Shown here piece by piece: positions 1 to 8,379 of a DNA stretch of 64,000 bases. The DNA comes from Bacillus luti (lineage in GTDB: Bacteria > Bacillota > Bacilli > Bacillales > Bacillaceae_G), in assembly GCF_001884105.1 (NCBI RefSeq), contig NZ_MACI01000011.1, forward strand, positions 1 through 64,000, in the 5' to 3' direction. The translations under genes and the position numbers were made by a program. Each line of letters opens with the position of its first letter. The first letter of the stretch is position 1. The notes under the pieces are model-generated. The model was not told the origin of the DNA. It ran no database searches and saw only the letters and a program-made list of their open reading frames with translations.

Positions 1-5
1 CCCTT

Positions 6-32
6 AGGCCATCATGTGATGGTCTTATTTTT
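6..32 (+). terminator. Rho-independent terminator
   Basis: An 8-bp stem (positions 6-13 with 18-25, including one G-U pair) and 4-base loop are followed by a T-rich run. It would end a transcript entering from the left. Confidence 0.65.
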
Positions 33-214
33 TTGTTCGCTCTACCTCTTTATTTCAAACTCCCTCTCTCTTTCACTCTATGTTCACACGAGGGTCACAT
101 CTATCTTTTATAGTATATGTATCGAAGCTGTTCCTCCCTAATTTTTAAGACATTCCCCAGTGTCTTTGAATAGCTTCCATCCCTAATTAAATTGACATAA
201 ATTGTCCCCTTCCC

Positions 215-247
215 TAGACCATCCTATGCGATGGTCTATTTTGTTTT
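215..247 (+). terminator. Rho-independent terminator
   Basis: A perfect 9-bp stem TAGACCATC/GATGGTCTA with a six-base loop, followed by a T-rich run. The stem resembles the hairpin at 6-25. Confidence 0.7.
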
Positions 248-406
248 CTAAATAAATTATTTAACTTTTTCTGCCTACTTTAGCAAAAGCAATTTATATT
301 TAAATAGATATTTTTCATATTAAATATTCAGAAAATACTGTCAAAATAAGTCTTTTTTCGGTACAATTAATTTAGAAAGTAATTTTACAAAAATAAGGGG
401 GATTTT

Positions 407-1642
407 ATGAAGCAAACAAAAGCAATCTTAATTGCATTATTTCTCGGTCTAGTTGTCGGACTCACTTTAAATTTAGCCGCTCCATCCATTTTTGATCCAT
501 TAAATCAATATGTGTTCAATCCACTTGGTCAACTATTTATTCGCCTTATTAAAATGCTAGTTGTTCCTGTTGTATTCATTTCTATCGTACTTGGGGCTGC
601 TGGGCTTGGAGATCCGAAGCAACTAGGAAGAATCGGTTTAAAATCAATTTCATTCTTCCTCGTAACAACAGCTGTTGCCATCTCTATCGCGGTTACCTTT
701 GCGCTTATTATAAAGCCAGGGGCTGGCGGTAACTTTAACACGGAAGGTCTTAAGTATGAGGGAGCAAAAACAGAAACATCTTTCGTCGACACATTGCTAA
801 ATATCGTACCAGATAACCCAGCAAAAGCGATGGCAGATGGAAACATGTTACAAATCATTGCCTTTGCCGCATTGATCGGACTCGGTTTAGCTGTTTTAGG
901 AAAACGGGTTCAAGGTATCCATTCATTACTTGAACAGGGCAACGAATTAATGATGTATCTTGTTAATCTCGTTATGAAATTAGCTCCAATTGGGACATTC
1001 GGATTGCTCGCTTCATCCGTTGGTAAAATGGGTCTTGCAGGCGTCGCTGCGATGTTCAAGTATATGATTGTCGTTATGTTGGTACTCATCATTCACGGTG
1101 TCTTCGTATACGGCGGCTTATTAAAAGTATTAGCAAAAGAAAGTATTATTCGTTTCTTTAAACATTTCGGGCCGGTAATGGCAATTGGATTTAGTACATC
1201 TAGCTCTAATGCATCTCTTCCATTTGCAATGAAAACCGCACAAGAGAAGCTTGGGGTTCCAAAAGCAATCAGCTCTTTTGTACAACCACTAGGTGCAACG
1301 ATTAATATGGATGGAACTGCCATTATGCAAGGGGTAGCAACAGTATTTATCGCTCAAGTATACGGAGTTGATCTCACTTTATCTCAATTAGCTATGGTCG
1401 TATTAACTGCTGTACTAGCGAGTATCGGTACTGCTGGCGTACCAGGTGTTGGACTTGTAATGCTTACAATGGTGTTAAATCAAGTAAATCTACCAGTAGA
1501 AGGTATCGCTTTAATTATCGGTATTGATCGCATTTTAGATATGTCTAGAACAGCTGTCAATATTTCCGGTGATGCAATTTGTGCAATGATTGTTGCAAAA
1601 TCAGAAGAAAAATATAATACGGATCAATCTGCAGCATCTTAA
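407..1642 (+). CDS. Dicarboxylate/amino acid:cation symporter (glutamate transporter type)
   Basis: A 411-aa polytopic membrane protein of the DAACS (SLC1) family, which imports glutamate, aspartate or C4-dicarboxylates with protons or sodium. Diagnostic elements are the serine-rich hairpin SSSNAS (about residues 265-270), NMDGTA (about 299-304), the second hairpin GTAGVPGVG (about 344-352) and the C-terminal TM8 segment DRILDMSRTAVNISGD (about 374-389). Length matches GltP/GltT proteins. The ATG follows a good ribosome site (AAGGGGG). It is monocistronic, with a strong terminator directly after the stop. Substrate and coupling ion cannot be decided from sequence alone. Confidence 0.93.
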   Translation: MKQTKAILIALFLGLVVGLTLNLAAPSIFDPLNQYVFNPLGQLFIRLIKMLVVPVVFISIVLGAAGLGDPKQLGRIGLKSISFFLVTTAVAISIAVTFALIIKPGAGGNFNTEGLKYEGAKTETSFVDTLLNIVPDNPAKAMADGNMLQIIAFAALIGLGLAVLGKRVQGIHSLLEQGNELMMYLVNLVMKLAPIGTFGLLASSVGKMGLAGVAAMFKYMIVVMLVLIIHGVFVYGGLLKVLAKESIIRFFKHFGPVMAIGFSTSSSNASLPFAMKTAQEKLGVPKAISSFVQPLGATINMDGTAIMQGVATVFIAQVYGVDLTLSQLAMVVLTAVLASIGTAGVPGVGLVMLTMVLNQVNLPVEGIALIIGIDRILDMSRTAVNISGDAICAMIVAKSEEKYNTDQSAAS

Positions 1643-1680
1643 ATCAAAAAAGGAGTGAATCATTTCACTCCTTTTTTGAT
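1643..1680. terminator. Bidirectional Rho-independent terminator
   Basis: A 17-bp perfect stem with a four-base loop and A-run/T-run flanks sits between convergent genes. The stop codon of the small minus-strand gene lies inside the stem. Confidence 0.9.
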
Positions 1681-1820
1681 TTACTTCCTTTTTTTGAACG
1701 ATATTCTTTCCCTTTATTATCGTTACCAGTTTCAAATTCAGTACTAAATTCTTGATTAAACTGGCCTGATTTTGGTGACCCTTGATTACCGCTCCCTTTA
1801 CTACCATTACGATTTGTCAT
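1665..1820 (-). CDS. Small 51-aa hydrophilic protein, possible spore-associated protein
   Basis: A short reading frame with a strong ribosome site (AAGGAGG, 7-base spacing) encodes 51 residues rich in Gly, Ser, Asn and Lys with no membrane segment. The centre reads QFNQEFSTEFETGN, which resembles the EF-x-x-E repeats of gamma-type small acid-soluble spore proteins, and the tail is lysine-rich (RSKKGSKSKK). A related small protein lies at 53870-54022 in this window. The family is not recognised with certainty; a spore-core or YfhD-like role is only a guess. Its stop codon falls within the shared terminator. Confidence 0.6.
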   Translation of the reverse strand: MTNRNGSKGSGNQGSPKSGQFNQEFSTEFETGNDNKGKEYRSKKGSKSKKE

Positions 1821-1886
1821 ATTTCTGCCTCCTTCCTTTACTAGTAGTATGATACATATTTTATTTTTTATAATCTTTCATACAAG

Positions 1887-1922
1887 AAAGAAGACGTTCC
1901 ACATATGTGGAACGTCTTCTTT
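1887..1922. terminator. Perfect 36-base palindrome, terminator
   Basis: Two 18-base arms are perfectly complementary with no spacer (core GTTCCACATATGTGGAAC), directly downstream of the minus-strand MarR gene. It most likely ends that transcript. Confidence 0.7.
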
Positions 1923-1960
1923 GTTATTACGTAAGCGTTTTCTTGTTTATAATTACTTAC

Positions 1961-2380
1961 TTATATAAGTTTTTTGGAAATAGAAATCATTATATTCATT
2001 TCATCTTCTGAGAGCGTAGAAAATCTTTCTTGTAAGTATTGTTTTTTCGCACCTTCCATTTTCGCAACTAAATCTTTTCCTTGTTCTGTAATCTCCAAAT
2101 ATACAACTCGGCGATCTGACGTAGAACGTGAACGAGTTACAAAACCTTTATTAATTAATTTTTCTGTAACAGCTGTAATATGACTATTCGACACATTTAA
2201 CTCATTCGCTACACGTGATACCATTTCTTTATTCGCGCGATTTAATATTCTAAGGACAATGAACTCATTCCACGGTATGTAACCACCAAATATTTTTCCG
2301 ATATCATTACGCAACGTGCGAAACATAGCAAAAACATTTGTCGATAGTTCTTCCATTAATTGCTCTCGATTTTGAGACAA
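1961..2380 (-). CDS. MarR-family transcriptional regulator
   Basis: A 139-aa winged-helix regulator of the MarR family. The recognition-helix region reads VSRVANELNVSNSHITAVTEKL (about residues 55-76, split here in two parts: VSRVANELNV and SNSHITAVTEKL) and is followed by the wing with the conserved D-R-R (TSDRRVVYLEIT). The start is TTG, chosen because the AAAAGGGG ribosome site lies about 11 bases upstream and no ATG fits. The upstream sequence contains an inverted repeat TTTTATTT/AAATAAAA (2394-2418), a candidate autoregulatory operator. The neighbouring genes do not reveal the ligand or regulon. Confidence 0.88.
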   Translation of the reverse strand: MSQNREQLMEELSTNVFAMFRTLRNDIGKIFGGYIPWNEFIVLRILNRANKEMVSRVANELNVSNSHITAVTEKLINKGFVTRSRSTSDRRVVYLEITEQGKDLVAKMEGAKKQYLQERFSTLSEDEMNIMISISKKLI

Positions 2381-2393
2381 CTTTGACAGCCCC

Positions 2394-2418
2394 TTTTATT
2401 TCATTTAGTTAAATAAAA
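2394..2418. promoter_or_regulatory. Inverted repeat upstream of MarR gene, possible operator
   Basis: TTTTATTT and AAATAAAA arms separated by nine bases lie immediately upstream of the TTG start of the MarR gene, a usual place for MarR autoregulation. AT-richness makes chance occurrence possible. Confidence 0.35.
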
Positions 2419-2542
2419 ACCTTATTAATAATTTTACATGAAATCTTACTTTTTGTCACCTTATTTTCCAATAATTCGTAGTTTTTTAATATAGATTTCA
2501 TGATACAATAAAATTAAATTTCCAAAAAAAGGAGTTGAAGTA

Positions 2543-2974
2543 GTGAGTGAAGAAGACAAATTTTCTAATCTTAATCTAAAAGATAAGACTTTGATTATTG
2601 GTTTTGTTATTCTGTTTCTCATTATATTTTTTGCATTTATATTTTTTGTATATGTAGGAATCTTTCAAATGACAGGTATAGAATATTCATCAAAAACAGC
2701 TCTACTACTCTTTTTTTTACTTATTCTTTTATTAGATGGCATTACATATTTTATATTCGGTTTCTTTAAAGTACTCCTACTTCCCATGATGACAAGTATG
2801 CCCAATTACCTCTCAATCGCCCTGCTCTCCATCATTGAAATTACGCTAGATTGGTTTGTCATACATACCGCCGACGACTGGATAGAGAGCGTACAACTGT
2901 CCAACATAGCTGAATTATGTGTCGTACTATTCTTTTTCCTATTAAATAAATTACTAAGTGACAAGAAAGAGTAA
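2543..2974 (+). CDS. YrvL-like small membrane protein
   Basis: A 143-aa protein with about four hydrophobic segments (near residues 16-42, 53-72, 76-100 and 119-136) and a short charged N-terminus. The block LDGITYFIFGFFKVLL resembles the YrvL family, whose B. subtilis member negatively regulates the SigO/RsoA system. The GTG start is set by an AAAGGAG ribosome site with proper spacing. No sigma-factor partner is present nearby, so the regulatory role is not supported by context; family assignment is moderate. Confidence 0.65.
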   Translation: MSEEDKFSNLNLKDKTLIIGFVILFLIIFFAFIFFVYVGIFQMTGIEYSSKTALLLFFLLILLLDGITYFIFGFFKVLLLPMMTSMPNYLSIALLSIIEITLDWFVIHTADDWIESVQLSNIAELCVVLFFFLLNKLLSDKKE

Positions 2975-3040
2975 GAATACAAGCTTTTCTATATAAAAAT
3001 TGGTACAATGAAAACAAATCATACTAAAGAGGTGTTACTT

Positions 3041-3595
3041 ATGAACTTACAACAATGGGCTGATAAAGGTATGTCCTTTGATACATATGTGAATGAAATG
3101 AAAGTAAATCAATACGAGCTACTGCACATTTACAATAACTTTTTAATTCCAAATGAATTACTTCCTGTATTAGAAGAACGCCAAAACGATGGCTGGCGTG
3201 TTATCGTATTAACAGCTGATTGGTGTGGTGACGCTCTTTTATGCGTACCTGTTATGAAACGAATTTCTGAAGTTGCAAATATTGATATGTCATTATTAAT
3301 TCGCGATGAAAACTTAGAATTAATGGATCAATATTTAACAAATGGAACAGCACGCGCGATTCCAATCTTTATTTTCATTGATAAAGATGGAAACGAACAA
3401 GCCGTTTGGGGACCACGTGCTCCAAAAGTACAAGAGTTAGTAACTTCAATGCGCGCTACATTGCCTGAAAAAGAAGATCCAACATTCGAAGAGAAACAAA
3501 AAGAAATGTACGCTAATTTCCGTGCTACATTAGCTGATGATACTTCTCTTTGGGAGCATGTAATGGAAAACATGATGGAAAAAGTAGTAAAATAA
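3041..3595 (+). CDS. Thioredoxin-family protein
   Basis: A 184-aa cytosolic protein with a thioredoxin-like core: beta strand VIVLTADWCGDALLC (about residues 53-67), a cis-Pro region (ARAIPIFIFID) and a terminal helix. The active site is not classical CxxC: the two cysteines flank GDALL (C-G-D-A-L-L-C), as in the Thioredoxin_9-type proteins common in Bacillus. The start is placed at the ATG preceded by AAAGAGGTG, 33 bases inside the longest open frame. The redox partner and substrate are unknown. Confidence 0.82.
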   Translation: MNLQQWADKGMSFDTYVNEMKVNQYELLHIYNNFLIPNELLPVLEERQNDGWRVIVLTADWCGDALLCVPVMKRISEVANIDMSLLIRDENLELMDQYLTNGTARAIPIFIFIDKDGNEQAVWGPRAPKVQELVTSMRATLPEKEDPTFEEKQKEMYANFRATLADDTSLWEHVMENMMEKVVK

Positions 3596-3624
3596 AAAAA
3601 CTGCCGAACTCGGCAGTTTTTTTA
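3594..3624. terminator. Bidirectional terminator between trx-like gene and uppP
   Basis: Stem ACTGCCGA/CGGCAGT with flanking A and T runs on both sides separates convergent genes. Confidence 0.88.
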
Positions 3625-4416
3625 TTACATAATGAAGAAATAGAATACCGCAGCTAAAATGAAACGGTAGTAAGCGAACGGTGTTAGTTTTACACGACCT
3701 AATAATTTTAAGAATGAAACAATTGCAAGCATCGCAACAACGAATGCTGTAATAAATCCAGTTGCAAATAATGGTATATCAGCTGTGCTTAATATATCCC
3801 AGCTTTTAATTAAATCTAAACCACTTGCAGCTACCATCATCGGTACTGCTAAAATGAACGTATATTCAGCTGCCGCTGTATGTGACACGCGAGCTAATAA
3901 ACCACCACTTATTGTAGAACCAGAACGAGAAAATCCTGGCCAAAGCGCTAAACATTGGAACATTCCGATTGTAAATGCTTGCTTATATGTGATTTCATCT
4001 AATGTTCTTGCTGTACTTGGTTTCGAAAACTTCTCAGCAACAATCATTAAAATACCACCAGCCACTAAACTAATGACAACTGGGCCTGGCCCAAATAAAA
4101 CTTCTTTAATTGCACTATGGAACAATACGCCAAGTATGCCGGCAGGAATCATCCCGATAATAATATGTAATAAATTTAACGATGGTCCATCAGTTACTTT
4201 CCCTATTCCAACTAATGACCATAGACGCTTCCAAAATATAACAACAACTGCTAAAATCGATCCCAATTGAATAACAACTTCGAAAACTTTCGCTCTCTCA
4301 TCGTCAAATCCAATTAAATGACCTGTTAAAATCATATGTCCTGTTGATGAAACTGGTAAAAATTCTGTTAAACCTTCAACAGCACCCATGATTATTCCAA
4401 TTAACCAATCAGCCAC
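3625..4416 (-). CDS. uppP: Undecaprenyl-diphosphatase UppP (BacA)
   Basis: A 263-aa integral membrane phosphatase that dephosphorylates undecaprenyl diphosphate to recycle the lipid carrier of peptidoglycan and teichoic acid synthesis; raised dosage gives bacitracin tolerance. The two signature motifs are present: [17 protein letters not shown] near residues 11-27 and [12 protein letters not shown] near residues 157-168. About seven or eight membrane segments. Start is GTG after AAGGAGG with nine-base spacing. Monocistronic, ending at the bidirectional terminator. Confidence 0.96.
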   Translation of the reverse strand: MADWLIGIIMGAVEGLTEFLPVSSTGHMILTGHLIGFDDERAKVFEVVIQLGSILAVVVIFWKRLWSLVGIGKVTDGPSLNLLHIIIGMIPAGILGVLFHSAIKEVLFGPGPVVISLVAGGILMIVAEKFSKPSTARTLDEITYKQAFTIGMFQCLALWPGFSRSGSTISGGLLARVSHTAAAEYTFILAVPMMVAASGLDLIKSWDILSTADIPLFATGFITAFVVAMLAIVSFLKLLGRVKLTPFAYYRFILAAVFYFFIM

Positions 4417-4598
4417 AAGTAGTGCCTCCTTAATAACGAATATGTAATTTTTTCACACCTTATCATAATACCTTATCCCTTTTCAAAGTGCATCCTTTTT
4501 TTATCGATTCTATATGTTGCACGCGCGTATTTCTTTTCTATTTTTTGATTAAATTGTATGATAGTAAGAGTTTGTTTTTTACGCTGAAAGGGGATTTT

Positions 4599-5957
4599 AT
4601 GAAAGAAACTACTTCATTCTCACAAAAGTTAAAGCAATTTGTATTACTCTTTTTCCCGATTTTTGTAACGCAAATGTCATTATTTGCGATGAGCTTTTTT
4701 GATACGACAATGTCAGGGCATGCAAGTCCTACTGATTTAGCAGGTGTCGCTATCGGAACAAGTATATGGATTCCAGTTAGCACGGGATTAACAGGAATTT
4801 TAATGGCTACTACGCCAATTGTTGCACAACTCATTGGATCAAAGAAAAAAGAAGACGTTCCCCACGTTGTCATACAGGCAGTATATTTAGCAATTTGTGC
4901 TAGCTTCGTTGTCATTCTTATCGGTTTTTTCGCTGTTTCACCTATTTTAAACGGCATGCGCTTAGAAGAACCAGTGGAACGTATTGCAGCACAATTTTTA
5001 ATTATTATCGCGATTGGAATTATTCCCTTATTCACTTACACTGTCTTACGTGGATTTATTGATGCATTAGGAAAAACTCGAACAACGATGATTATTACCT
5101 TATTATCATTGCCAATTAATGTAGTATTAAATTATGTATTAATTTTTGGTCATTTCGGGTTTCCAAAACTCGGTGGTGTTGGTGCCGCAATCGCTTCAGC
5201 AGCAACATATTGGTGCATATTAATTATTACCGTCATTATTATTCGTACGAAAGAACCTTTTGCATCTTTTAATATCTTTAAACAGTTATACCGCCCTTCT
5301 CTCACGAGTTGGAAAGCCTTCTTACAACTTGGGGTCCCAATCGGATTTGCTATCTTTTTTGAAACGAGTATTTTCGCTGCTGTAACACTTATGATGAGCA
5401 ATTTTAGCACAACAACTATTGCAGCGCATCAAGCAGCTATGAATTTCGCTTCCTTGTTATATATGACTCCGCTCAGTTTAGCAATGGCAATGACTATCGC
5501 AGTTGGATTTGAAGTTGGAGCAAAACGATACGATAATGCAAAACAATATGGATTTATCGGCATTGGCTTAGCCCTTGCATTCGCCCTTTTATATTCAATT
5601 CTTCTCTATTTCTTTGATGATGAAATTGCTTCTATTTATACGACAGATGTACAAGTTCATCATTTAGCAAAAGAATTTCTTATATTTGCGATTTTATTTC
5701 AAATTTCTGATGCGATTGCAACTCCCGTACAAGGAGCTCTTCGTGGTTATAAAGATGTAAATGTCGCTCTAATTATGACATTAATTGCTTATTGGATAAT
5801 AGGTTTACCTCTTGGTTACATATTAGCAACTTATACTGATTGGGCAGCGAAAGGTTATTGGATTGGTCTTATTATCGGCCTAGCATTTGGCGCTAGCTTC
5901 CTACTTATCCGTCTCTTTCAAGTACAAAGAAAATATACAACAGAAAGCAGCCGCTAA
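4599..5957 (+). CDS. MATE-family multidrug efflux transporter
   Basis: A 452-aa protein with twelve predicted membrane helices in two MatE halves. Features of the NorM-like group include the N-terminal [25 protein letters not shown] and the second-half start [17 protein letters not shown] (longer blocks not quoted in full). It would export cationic drugs or metabolites with sodium or protons. The ATG at 4599 has the ribosome site AAAGGGG; the longer open frame upstream lacks one. A terminator follows immediately. Substrate cannot be predicted. Confidence 0.92.
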   Translation: MKETTSFSQKLKQFVLLFFPIFVTQMSLFAMSFFDTTMSGHASPTDLAGVAIGTSIWIPVSTGLTGILMATTPIVAQLIGSKKKEDVPHVVIQAVYLAICASFVVILIGFFAVSPILNGMRLEEPVERIAAQFLIIIAIGIIPLFTYTVLRGFIDALGKTRTTMIITLLSLPINVVLNYVLIFGHFGFPKLGGVGAAIASAATYWCILIITVIIIRTKEPFASFNIFKQLYRPSLTSWKAFLQLGVPIGFAIFFETSIFAAVTLMMSNFSTTTIAAHQAAMNFASLLYMTPLSLAMAMTIAVGFEVGAKRYDNAKQYGFIGIGLALAFALLYSILLYFFDDEIASIYTTDVQVHHLAKEFLIFAILFQISDAIATPVQGALRGYKDVNVALIMTLIAYWIIGLPLGYILATYTDWAAKGYWIGLIIGLAFGASFLLIRLFQVQRKYTTESSR

Positions 5958-5978
5958 CGATAAAGCGGCTGTTTTCTT
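5946..5978 (+). terminator. Rho-independent terminator
   Basis: CAGCCGC/GCGGCTG stem followed by TTTTCTTT, overlapping the stop codon of the MATE gene. Confidence 0.85.
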
Positions 5979-6033
5979 TATGCATATTTTTTCTTGTAAC
6001 GTATAACATAATGAAAAAGAAAGGTGGATACAT

Positions 6034-6207
6034 ATGGACGAAAAAGACAAAAAGCAATCATTTGACGAAGAATTCGCCCCTGAAATTTCACCTGGATATC
6101 GGCAAGATGTACATAAGCCACCTAAATATAAAAACACTTCGTTTTTAATGGGCATTACCATTTTCGCTGCTGTATTACTCGTACTTATCATTTTCGTTTA
6201 TTTTTGA
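6034..6207 (+). CDS. Small 57-aa single-pass membrane protein
   Basis: A short frame with an AAGGTGG ribosome site encodes a charged N-terminal half (MDEKDKKQSFDEEF) and one C-terminal hydrophobic segment (about residues 36-56, MGITIFAAVLLVLIIFVYF), so it is probably a tail-anchored protein. It is followed 21 bases later by another small gene, with which it may be cotranscribed. I do not recognise the family. Confidence 0.65.
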   Translation: MDEKDKKQSFDEEFAPEISPGYRQDVHKPPKYKNTSFLMGITIFAAVLLVLIIFVYF

Positions 6208-6228
6208 TAGAAGAAGGTGGTCTATTAT

Positions 6229-6378
6229 ATGAAGAAACAAGATTCCAATCGTTCAAAAAGAACTGTTAAAACAGAAAAAAGATATGCAGGTGATTCTGTT
6301 CTTACTCAGAAACAAGTCGAGCAAGGAAATTTATACATTGCTCAAAAAGAACTTGGGCAACAAAATGAAAACCTTTAA
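6229..6378 (+). CDS. Small 49-aa hydrophilic protein
   Basis: A short frame preceded by GAAGGTGG encodes a basic N-terminus (MKKQDSNRSKRTVKTEKRY) followed by a Gln-rich helical tail (LTQKQVEQGNLYIAQKEL). It has no membrane segment and is followed at once by a terminator, which supports a real transcription unit with the 57-aa gene upstream. Function and family are unknown to me. Confidence 0.6.
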   Translation: MKKQDSNRSKRTVKTEKRYAGDSVLTQKQVEQGNLYIAQKELGQQNENL

Positions 6379-6408
6379 AGTCCCTCTACTCTTCGAGGGG
6401 CTTTTTTA
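6379..6408 (+). terminator. Rho-independent terminator
   Basis: AGTCCCTC/GAGGGGCT stem with eight-base loop and a following T6 run, just after the 49-aa gene. Confidence 0.8.
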
Positions 6409-6410
6409 TT

Positions 6411-6656
6411 GTACATACTGCTTTTGATTTTGCAGGACTATATTATGATTTCGGACATGAATTTATTACAGCTGTATATGAGCAATACCGTACACTTATT
6501 TCTCATCATGACCCATTACTCATTTACCGCATCACGACCTTTTATCAATACAGCCCTTTACTACATACTATTATTTATAACTTTGAAACAAAGAATGAGC
6601 TTGAATTCATAGCTGGTACAAAACAGCTGAAATTGGTATTACAGGGACAAGACTAA
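6411..6656 (+). pseudogene. C-terminal remnant of an aminoglycoside-phosphotransferase-like gene
   Basis: The frame starting at about 6417 reads TAFDFAGLYYDFGHEFITAV and continues openly to a TAA at 6654-6656 (about 80 residues). The FDFAGLYYDFG block is typical of the segment just after the catalytic aspartates (PAFDFA-type) of APH/macrolide-phosphotransferase proteins. The kinase N-terminus and the catalytic loop are absent; the fragment begins directly after the terminator of the preceding gene and has no start codon or ribosome site in frame. It is therefore read as a decayed, 5'-truncated gene rather than a functional one. Confidence 0.7.
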
Positions 6657-6814
6657 ATTCTTTCCCTGTACTCTTTCTCCTCATACATCATTAACTTTTT
6701 ATCCATTTCAACAATCACTTTATACAGTTGAAACGCCTGTAAAATTTGCAGTTGAATTCCAAAAGGAGCATTCTGTTCTTTTAACCATTGAAATACTTTC
6801 ATTTCGTCTTTCAT
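6653..6814 (-). CDS. Small 53-aa hypothetical protein
   Basis: A frame of 53 residues with a near-ideal ribosome site (AGAGGAGGAATAATC before ATG). The sequence is amphipathic and charged (MKDEMKVFQWLKEQNAPFGI at the start, YEEKEYRERI at the end) with no cysteines or membrane segment. Its stop codon overlaps the stop of the phosphotransferase remnant on the other strand by three bases. Family unknown to me. Confidence 0.65.
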   Translation of the reverse strand: MKDEMKVFQWLKEQNAPFGIQLQILQAFQLYKVIVEMDKKLMMYEEKEYRERI

Positions 6815-6912
6815 TGATTATTCCTCCTCTTATTAAAACCTGCTACAAATACACCGTAAATGATGAAAAGCTTTTCATGTCAATAACAAAAAAGGATGCA
6901 AATTTGCATCCT

Positions 6913-7686
6913 TTAGTGCACGATATTTTTCTTCTGCTTCGCTTCTTCCTTTACTTCTTCCCCTTGGCATTCACTACGAAAAGCACAACTTATACACTCA
7001 GAACGAAAATGACGCTCTGTATAGTGCTCAGGTTGTTGCAACATTTCTTTCATTCTAGATAAATCAGCCATTCCAGTTATAATATCTTCCTGTTTCGGAA
7101 TGTACTCATACTTAGTTCCTTCTATTAAATTAATAACTTCAATTTTTCCTGGAAGAATACCGAAAGCTTTATAACTGAATACTGTCATTAACTTTTGACA
7201 AAGAGCAAGCATTTCCTCATCCGCATCAACAACATACTTTTTAATTACAAACGACTCAGTACGCCATTCACCAACTTCTAATGTCAATGACATGTGGACA
7301 CCTAATTCTTCCATATATGTTTGAAATTTTTCATATAAAAATAACGGCGGCGTCTCGCTATCATCTCTTTCAACAAACTGTAATAAGTGATCCGTTAGCT
7401 TTGCTAACACAATATAGTACTCCGTCTTCGAAGCGAACATATTAATCCTTACTTTTTTCCAATACTTTTCTATTAATATTAAAAGTATAATTTTCGTTTG
7501 TTGGCCCGCAGGTAGTGTGTAATACTCGTTAATAATTCGATTCACAATCATTTGTGCTATTTGTTGCCATTCAAAAGAAGAAGGTTCTCTCCTTTTTATA
7601 TGACGAAAATAAAATTTATGCGGACAACGCATAAAATCATACAAATGGTAATCTGTCATCGTTTTGATTGCGATTTTTTCATGCAC
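6913..7686 (-). CDS. Cas4/RecB-like Fe-S cluster protein of the PD-(D/E)XK fold, possibly catalytically dead
   Basis: A 257-aa protein. The N-terminus reads YHLYDFMRCPHKFYFRHI (about residues 13-30), the form found in Cas4, AddB and other RecB-like nucleases where this cysteine is the first ligand of a 4Fe-4S cluster. The C-terminus supplies the other three as C-I-S-C-AFRSE-C (about residues 231-240). The expected catalytic D...(D/E)xK strand appears at about residue 180 as KIEVINLIEGTKYEY, without the usual Asp and Lys. A GTG start is used. It lies 24 bases after the flavodoxin gene in a Fur-box operon. The cluster is inferred, nuclease activity is doubtful, and function is unknown. Confidence 0.65.
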   Translation of the reverse strand: MHEKIAIKTMTDYHLYDFMRCPHKFYFRHIKRREPSSFEWQQIAQMIVNRIINEYYTLPAGQQTKIILLILIEKYWKKVRINMFASKTEYYIVLAKLTDHLLQFVERDDSETPPLFLYEKFQTYMEELGVHMSLTLEVGEWRTESFVIKKYVVDADEEMLALCQKLMTVFSYKAFGILPGKIEVINLIEGTKYEYIPKQEDIITGMADLSRMKEMLQQPEHYTERHFRSECISCAFRSECQGEEVKEEAKQKKNIVH

Positions 7687-7710
7687 TTGCTCTTCATCTC
7701 CCTTCTGCCA

Positions 7711-8157
7711 TTAAGAAAGGTGTTTTACAAATTCAGCTCCAAACTGTAAACATTTTTCTACATCTTCATCTTCTGGCGTTAATTCTACTTTTAGTCCTTC
7801 TAACACAACTGCTGCCCCGCGTTCTTGTAGCTTTTCTATTAAAATGTCAACCGCCACGCCGTATTTCGGATAGGCCGAATCACATGAACCGAATACTGCC
7901 GCTTTTTTTCCAGCTAAATCAATAGCATCCATTGCGTCATAAAAATCTAAGAAATCATCCGGAAGGTCTCCGTCTCCCCAAGTGTAAGCGCCTAAAATAA
8001 TCCCGTCATATTGTTCTAATATAGAAGCTTCTGGTGAATCCATAATATCAATAACTTCAATTTCATTTTCTGTTTCACGAATTGCCCCTGCAATATGATC
8101 AGCCATTTCCTCTGTATTTCCACTCATACTTGCAAAAATCATTACTAACTTACTCAA
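7711..8157 (-). CDS. Flavodoxin
   Basis: A 148-aa short-chain flavodoxin carrying FMN as a one-electron shuttle. The phosphate-binding loop is ASMSGNTEEMA (about residues 9-19), and the flavin-stacking loops are GAYTWGDGDLPDDF (about 56-69) and GSCDSAYPKYG (about 90-100). Length is normal. The start is TTG with GGGAGAG upstream; the start overlaps the end of the 58-aa gene by eight bases, indicating translational coupling. Two Fur-type boxes precede the operon, fitting the known iron-starvation induction of flavodoxins as ferredoxin substitutes (for example B. subtilis ykuNOP). Confidence 0.93.
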   Translation of the reverse strand: MSKLVMIFASMSGNTEEMADHIAGAIRETENEIEVIDIMDSPEASILEQYDGIILGAYTWGDGDLPDDFLDFYDAMDAIDLAGKKAAVFGSCDSAYPKYGVAVDILIEKLQERGAAVVLEGLKVELTPEDEDVEKCLQFGAEFVKHLS

Positions 8158-8326
8158 CTTTATCTCTCCCTTTACTTTGTATCTCTTTTTCTGTTTGGGT
8201 TGTACTCTTCTCTTCTACATATTCCGAACGAATTACATTTCGTTGCCATTCCATATGCTGATCAACATCTTTGTTTTTATCTTTTAATCCCCTCCGCAGA
8301 AGGTGATATTTTTTTCTCATTAACAT
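8150..8326 (-). CDS. Small 58-aa basic protein, first gene of the Fur-box flavodoxin operon
   Basis: A short frame of 58 residues, strongly charged (MLMRKKYHLLRRGLKDKNKD at the start, later EKSTTQTEKEIQSKGRDKVE) and without a membrane segment. Its stop overlaps the flavodoxin start. The first ATG (8326) is 16 bases downstream of a perfect Fur box, so it is the first cistron of an iron-regulated unit. Codon 3 is a second possible ATG. I do not recognise the family. Confidence 0.6.
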   Translation of the reverse strand: MLMRKKYHLLRRGLKDKNKDVDQHMEWQRNVIRSEYVEEKSTTQTEKEIQSKGRDKVE

Positions 8327-8342
8327 GTCGCATCCATCCTAT

Positions 8343-8357
8343 TGATAATAATTATCA
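8343..8357. promoter_or_regulatory. Fur box
   Basis: TGATAATAATTATCA is an exact match to the classical 7-1-7 Bacillus Fur box (TGATAATNATTATCA), located just upstream of the 58-aa/flavodoxin operon. Confidence 0.92.
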
Positions 8358-8379
8358 ATTTCAACTACCCTTAGATTAA

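Larger units (their letters stand above)
1..406 (+). other. Intergenic region upstream of the symporter gene, with two terminators
   Basis: No convincing gene is visible in the first 406 bases. The region holds two Rho-independent terminator-like hairpins with related stems (GGCCATC/GATGGTC near 6-25 and TAGACCATC/GATGGTCTA at 215-238), each followed by a T-rich run, probably ending transcription from a gene to the left of the window. A possible promoter for the next gene is the TACAAT at 362-367 with CTGTCA at 338-343 (18-bp spacing); this is only a weak match. Confidence 0.5.

Noticed and set aside
4538-5035. Long minus-strand frame of 165 codons
   Set aside because: It is antisense to the MATE gene, has no ribosome site, and its translation shows no family pattern.
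6409-6612. 67-codon plus-strand frame starting in the phosphotransferase remnant
   Set aside because: It is a different frame from the one with recognisable APH residues and has no ribosome site.
6913-7686. CRISPR-associated Cas4
   Set aside because: No cas1, cas2 or repeat array is in the window, and the expected nuclease residues are not visible; a stand-alone Cas4-like Fe-S protein is the safer call.
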